The position numbers and the translations under genes were made by a program. From Chitinophagaceae bacterium (GTDB lineage Bacteria; Bacteroidota; Bacteroidia; Chitinophagales; Chitinophagaceae): DNA of 64,000 bases. The notes beneath the pieces are model-generated. The model had not been told where the DNA came from. It did no database searches and saw only the letters and a list, made by a program, of their open reading frames with translations. This document shows, one piece after another, positions 60,733 through 64,000 of the stretch. Position 1 is the stretch's first letter. Each line of letters starts with the position of its first letter. The stretch covers positions 992,001 to 1,056,000 of the forward strand of contig JADKAM010000001.1 of NCBI GenBank assembly GCA_016715365.1, given 5' to 3'.

Positions 60733-62005
60733 TTAATCTTTCCTTTTGGATATGGCACTTTCTCCCAACATTTCTTCAATGCGGATAAGCTGGTTATATT
60801 TTGCCATACGGTCCGTTCTTGAGGCCGATCCGGTCTTGATTTGTCCGCAATTAAGTGCAACGGCCAGGTCGGCAATGGTAGTGTCTTCTGTTTCGCCGCT
60901 ACGGTGACTCATAATGGTATTAAAGCCATTGTTTTGGGCCATACTTACCGCATTGATGGTTTCGGTGATGGTACCAATCTGGTTTACTTTAACCAGTAAA
61001 CCATTTGCAATACCCTCATTAATACCTCTTTCCAAACGGTTAACATTGGTTACAAAAAGATCATCGCCTACTAACTGGCATTTGCTGCCAACTGCTTCGG
61101 TTAGCATTTTCCAGCCCTTCCAGTCATCTTCGGCCATGCCGTCTTCAATAGAACAAATGGGATATTGTTTTACCCAGCTGGCCCAATAGTTTACCAATTG
61201 CTCACTGGTCATTTTTTTACCGTCGCTTTTATGAAAAATATATTTTTTCTCTTTTGCATTCCACAATTCGCTGTTGGCAGCATCCATGGCAATCATGATC
61301 TGGCTGCCTGTTTTGTAACCTGCGCTTTGTATTGCTGTTAATACCGTTTCAATTGCTTCTTCATTGCTTTGGATATTTGGTGCAAAACCACCTTCATCTC
61401 CTACATTGGTGCTGAATCCTTTTTTCTTTAGTACGGTCTTAAGAGCATGAAAAATATCTACACCCCAACGTAAACCTTCGCTGAAAGAAGAAGCGCCAAC
61501 AGGCATTACCATAAATTCCTGGAAGTCTATTTTATTATCGGCATGGGCGCCACCGTTTAAAATATTCATCATGGGTATTGGAAGAATCTTTGCATTGGTA
61601 CCGCCAATATAACGGTATAAAGGCAGATTGGCTTCCAGTGCTGCTGCTTTGGCTACGGCCATACTTACAGCAAGAATGGCGTTTGCTCCCAGTTTTCCTT
61701 TGTTTGGTGTTGCATCAATTGCAATCATCATGGCATCAATACCAGTTTGATCGGCCACATCCCATCCCAATAAATTATCGGCAAGTATAGTGTTTACATT
61801 TTTACTGCTTTAAGTACACCTTTGCCGCCGTATATTTTTTATTGCCGTCGCGTAATTCAACTGCTTCGTGAATACCGGTGCTGGCGCCACTTGGCACGGC
61901 AGCACGGCCCAAATGTTCGTTCTCGGTTAAAATATCTACTTCAATGGTAGGGTTGCCGCGGCTGTCTAATATCTGGCGGGCATGTATGGAGGCAATGTAG
62001 CTCAT
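60733..62005 (-). pseudogene. eno: Enolase, two frameshifts
   Basis: Enolase converts 2-phosphoglycerate to phosphoenolpyruvate. The first 60 residues (MSYIASIHARQILDSRGNPT to ELRDGNKKY) are normal, then the frame fails. A middle piece reads GGKGVLKAVK in another frame, and NVNTILADNLLGWDVADQTG onward in the third, continuing intact to KRKD. One base appears missing near 61831 (TATA for TTATA on the plus strand) and one in the T-run 61799-61803 (five, six expected). All other enolase signatures (SHRSGETEDTTIADLAV, MMNILNGGAHADN) are intact. As the gene is normally essential, sequencing errors are likely. Confidence 0.9.
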
Positions 62006-62052
62006 GGTTGGTTTATTGGTTTAAAAGTTAATTAGTTTGTTGGTTGATTGGC
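62006..62052. repeat. Repeat tract (GGTTTATTGGTTT words) at the gldA stop codon
   Basis: GGTTGGTTTATTGGTTTAAA then GTTAATTAGTTTGTTGGTTGATTGG: loose copies of an 8-base word. Read on the minus strand it includes the last codons (NQPTN) and stop of gldA and ends at the eno start codon. Confidence 0.5.
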
Positions 62053-62943
62053 TGTCAAAGTTCTGAAAATATCTTCTAAACTCCCCGCTGTTTCGCTCTG
62101 TAATGAAATAATATTCAGATTTTTTTTGAGGCTGATCTCCATTAGCCTTCTTCTTAAAGCATCTGCATCATCTGTTTTAAACAGCCAGGTATTGGCATTT
62201 ACCTGTGTAATATTTTCAATTCCTTCAAAAAAGTCTTCCTGCACTACTTCTTTTATTTCCAGTTTTAATTCATTAAAATGTTTTTTGCCCAGGAGGTTTT
62301 CCAGTAAATCATCTGCCACAATCTTTCCTTTATTGATAATGATTACCCGGTCGCAAATGGCTTGAACTTCCTGCAAAATATGTGAGGAGAAGAGTACTGT
62401 TTTATCGGCTCCCAGTTTTTTTATCAGCTCCCTTATTTCTATTATCTGGTTGGGGTCAAGACCGGTTGTGGGTTCATCTAAGATCAATACTTCAGGGTCG
62501 TGTATTAAAGCGGCGGCCAAACCAACACGTTGTTTATAGCCTTTGCTTAACTGCCCTATTTTTTTGTTTGCTTCCAAAGTTAATCCAACCGTTTTTATCA
62601 CGGCTTCAATCTTTTCTTTTTTGTTTTTTACGGTGTGAATATTGGTAACAAAATCTAAATATTCCCGCACATACATATCATAATACAAAGGATTGGCTTC
62701 GGGTAAATAGCCGATCTTCTTTTTTGTTTCATTGCTGTTTTCTGTAACAGGTATGCCGCAAACTGTTGCAGAACCTGTACTTGCAGTTAAATAACCTGTA
62801 ATGATCTTCATGGTGGTTGATTTGCCTGCACCATTTGGTCCCAGGAAGCCAACAATTTCTCCTTTATTTACAGTAAAAGAAATATCATCAACCGCTTTTT
62901 GAGCGCCGTACATTTTAGAAAGATGATTAACCGTAATAGACAT
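62032..62943 (-). CDS. gldA: Gliding-motility-type ABC transporter ATP-binding protein
   Basis: 303 residues. ABC ATPase with Walker A FLGPNGAGKSTTMK near 35, Q-loop, signature LSKGYKQRVGLA near 137, Walker B PEVLILDEPTTGLD near 156 and switch His in SSHILQE. The GYLPEANPLYYDMYVREYLDFV segment and the ~80-residue C-terminal domain match GldA, which with GldF and GldG supports gliding in Flavobacterium; the permeases are not in the window. Many non-gliding Bacteroidota keep it, so motility is not implied. Divergent from speD. Confidence 0.85.
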   Translation of the reverse strand: MSITVNHLSKMYGAQKAVDDISFTVNKGEIVGFLGPNGAGKSTTMKIITGYLTASTGSATVCGIPVTENSNETKKKIGYLPEANPLYYDMYVREYLDFVTNIHTVKNKKEKIEAVIKTVGLTLEANKKIGQLSKGYKQRVGLAAALIHDPEVLILDEPTTGLDPNQIIEIRELIKKLGADKTVLFSSHILQEVQAICDRVIIINKGKIVADDLLENLLGKKHFNELKLEIKEVVQEDFFEGIENITQVNANTWLFKTDDADALRRRLMEISLKKNLNIISLQSETAGSLEDIFRTLTANQPTN

Positions 62944-63084
62944 GTAAGACTAAATTACCTGACAACAGGATTGTTCAAGAGCTGTTATAGCTTTTTATGA
63001 TTGTAAAAGTACAAAATATAATCCTTGAAAAACATTGTAAAAAACCATTATAAAGTTACAGGAGATTATCTATTTTTACTTTAC

Positions 63085-63438
63085 ATGGAATATAAACCTG
63101 GTAAACACCTTATTGCCTCCCTACGTTCTCACCAGGACCGTACGCTTGATAATTATAACGGGTTTAATGACCTGGTAGACAAAATGGTTGCAGCATATAA
63201 GCTGGTTAAACTGGGCGAAGTGTATCATAATTTTACTCCCGGGGGCTTTACGGCTGTTATTTGTTTAAGCGAAAGCCATATTTCAGTTCATACCTGGCCC
63301 GAACACGGGCTGGTAAACCTGGATGTGTATTTAAGTAATTTTCAACAAAATAATGATCATACAGTCCAGGCAATTTTTGACAGCATCACTGCTTATTTTG
63401 AAGCTTCTGTTTTATCTGTACAAACATTAACGCGTTAG
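63085..63438 (+). CDS. speD: S-adenosylmethionine decarboxylase proenzyme
   Basis: 117 residues from the ATG at 63085 (MEYKPGKHLIASL); an in-frame TTG at 63025 would add 20 unlikely residues. The self-cleaving site is in CLSESHISVHTWPEHG: cleavage before Ser makes the pyruvoyl group, and the His and Glu-containing HTWPE is the usual proton donor region. The product supplies aminopropyl groups for spermidine. It ends at the TAG whose last base starts the next gene (GTG), so it is co-translated with the DUF4178-type gene. Confidence 0.88.
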   Translation: MEYKPGKHLIASLRSHQDRTLDNYNGFNDLVDKMVAAYKLVKLGEVYHNFTPGGFTAVICLSESHISVHTWPEHGLVNLDVYLSNFQQNNDHTVQAIFDSITAYFEASVLSVQTLTR

Positions 63439-64000
63439 TGAATAATATCCGCACCATATTAGAATGCCCCAAATGTGCCACCCTGGTTGCATTTGAATAT
63501 GCATCATCCAATATTAAGGAATGTACCTGCGGCAGCGTAGTGCAAAGAATCAATTTCTCCAACGGTTCGGTACAGGAATTAAAAGTGGAACCTGCTTTAA
63601 ATACCGTTACAGTAAAAGGCTACTACATTAAACCCGGTACCACCGGCGAGTGGGATAAAAAACAATTTAAAGTATTGGGTAAAATGGGGGTTTGGTTTGA
63701 GGAATCTTTTTTCAGCTACTGGTTTATTGTTTTTAATGGCGGTGAAACAGGATTCCTGGCAGAAGGCTATGGTATGTATGCTGTTTTATTACCCGATAAA
63801 ACAGGGATCATAAAAAAAAGCGACCTGGCGAATAATAAAATCGGGCAGGTTACCACGCTGACTAATTACCAGCTTCAAAAAAGAACAGCAGTAATTATTG
63901 GGAGGTAGAAGGCGAGTTGTATTTAGAAAATTTCAGTGCCGGCTTTGAAGTATTTGAGTACGCCAATGAAAAAGGAAACCTGCTTACCATTTTGAATGGG
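63438..64000 (+). pseudogene. DUF4178-type protein, frameshifted and cut by the window edge
   Basis: From a GTG at 63438: a zinc-ribbon-like start (ILECPKCATLVAFEY with C-x2-C, then ECTCGS) and a DUF4178 core (YYIKPGTTGEWDKKQFKVLGKMGVWFEESFFSYWFIVF, GFLAEGYGMYAVL). A stop occurs at 63906, but the next frame reads on without stop to the window end as VEGELYLENFSAGFEVFEYANEKGN, typical of DUF4178 (VEGEL). One more G in the run 63900-63902 would join them. Partner of speD; such pairs occur with spermine-synthase-like and ion-channel genes. Confidence 0.75.

Noticed and set aside
60733..61770. A short enolase-like protein of 345 residues with its own start
   Set aside because: It lacks the N-terminal domain with the catalytic loop, which is found in place just upstream in other frames.

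Overview
The window looks like a chromosomal segment of a member of the Bacteroidota, most likely family Chitinophagaceae (relatives of Ferruginibacter or Sediminibacterium). The basis is recognition of protein families plus Bacteroidota hallmarks: a type IX secretion C-terminal domain on a PKD-repeat protein, a GldA-type ABC ATPase, CarB without the C-terminal allosteric domain, a separate LutB and LutC, -7 boxes of the TAnnTTTG type, and few Shine-Dalgarno sequences. The DNA is AT-rich. I saw no tRNA, rRNA, CRISPR array, prophage or complete insertion sequence. It is mostly housekeeping DNA.

Layout. 1-1.3 kb: tail of an M23 peptidase, a MerR regulator and a thioredoxin-like protein. 1.3-6.6 kb (minus strand): a compact run rsfS-ftsH-lutC-GGCT-lpxH-beta-propeller protein. 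6.7-13.8 kb: birA, a small zincin-like protein, bcp, a second M23 peptidase, a MORN protein and carB. 14-23.9 kb: comEC, an OmpA-like protein, purH, an EamA transporter, a deacetylase-like protein, lutB and two secreted proteins of unknown function. 24-28.9 kb: kbl, an ECF sigma / anti-sigma-like / outer-membrane-barrel operon and an L,D-transpeptidase. 28.9-35 kb: a TylF-type methyltransferase, queA, an alpha/beta hydrolase and an M16 peptidase. 35-44.3 kb: an acetate-type module with acs, an InsA-like zinc-ribbon/HTH protein, a porin, an MHS transporter, small membrane proteins, an SLC5-histidine kinase and a receiver protein. 44.4-56.4 kb: a GH3/beta-lactamase fusion, mutL, the PKD/T9SS protein, dacB, a K+ channel and an arginase-fold protein with degraded metal ligands. 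56.5-64 kb: a broken korA, an outer-membrane protein, nth, a 79-residue protein, a DivIC-like protein, a frameshifted eno, gldA, speD and a frameshifted DUF4178-type gene cut by the window edge.

Two themes stand out. First, four conserved genes are interrupted. The SLC5-histidine kinase, eno (twice) and the DUF4178 gene each look one base short, mostly in a homopolymer, and korA has lost about 40 codons. Because enolase is normally indispensable, uncorrected sequencing or assembly indels are the simplest reading for the one-base cases; the korA deletion may be real. Second, the window is sprinkled with short, low-complexity but word-like repeat tracts. They have imperfect units of about 7-12 bases, are often folded into imperfect palindromes, and differ in motif from site to site. 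Intergenic copies mostly sit on or within a few bases of stop codons. Other copies lie in frame at protein linkers and signal peptides (MutL, QueA, DacB, the deacetylase). I regard this repeat system as the least explained signal here.

The acetate-type module is the most coherent functional unit. Acs, a porin and an MHS permease sit next to a sensor kinase of the CbrA/CrbS/MxtR architecture, which in Proteobacteria controls acs. Between the divergent acs and the HTH gene lies a tandem 17-bp direct repeat that looks like an operator.
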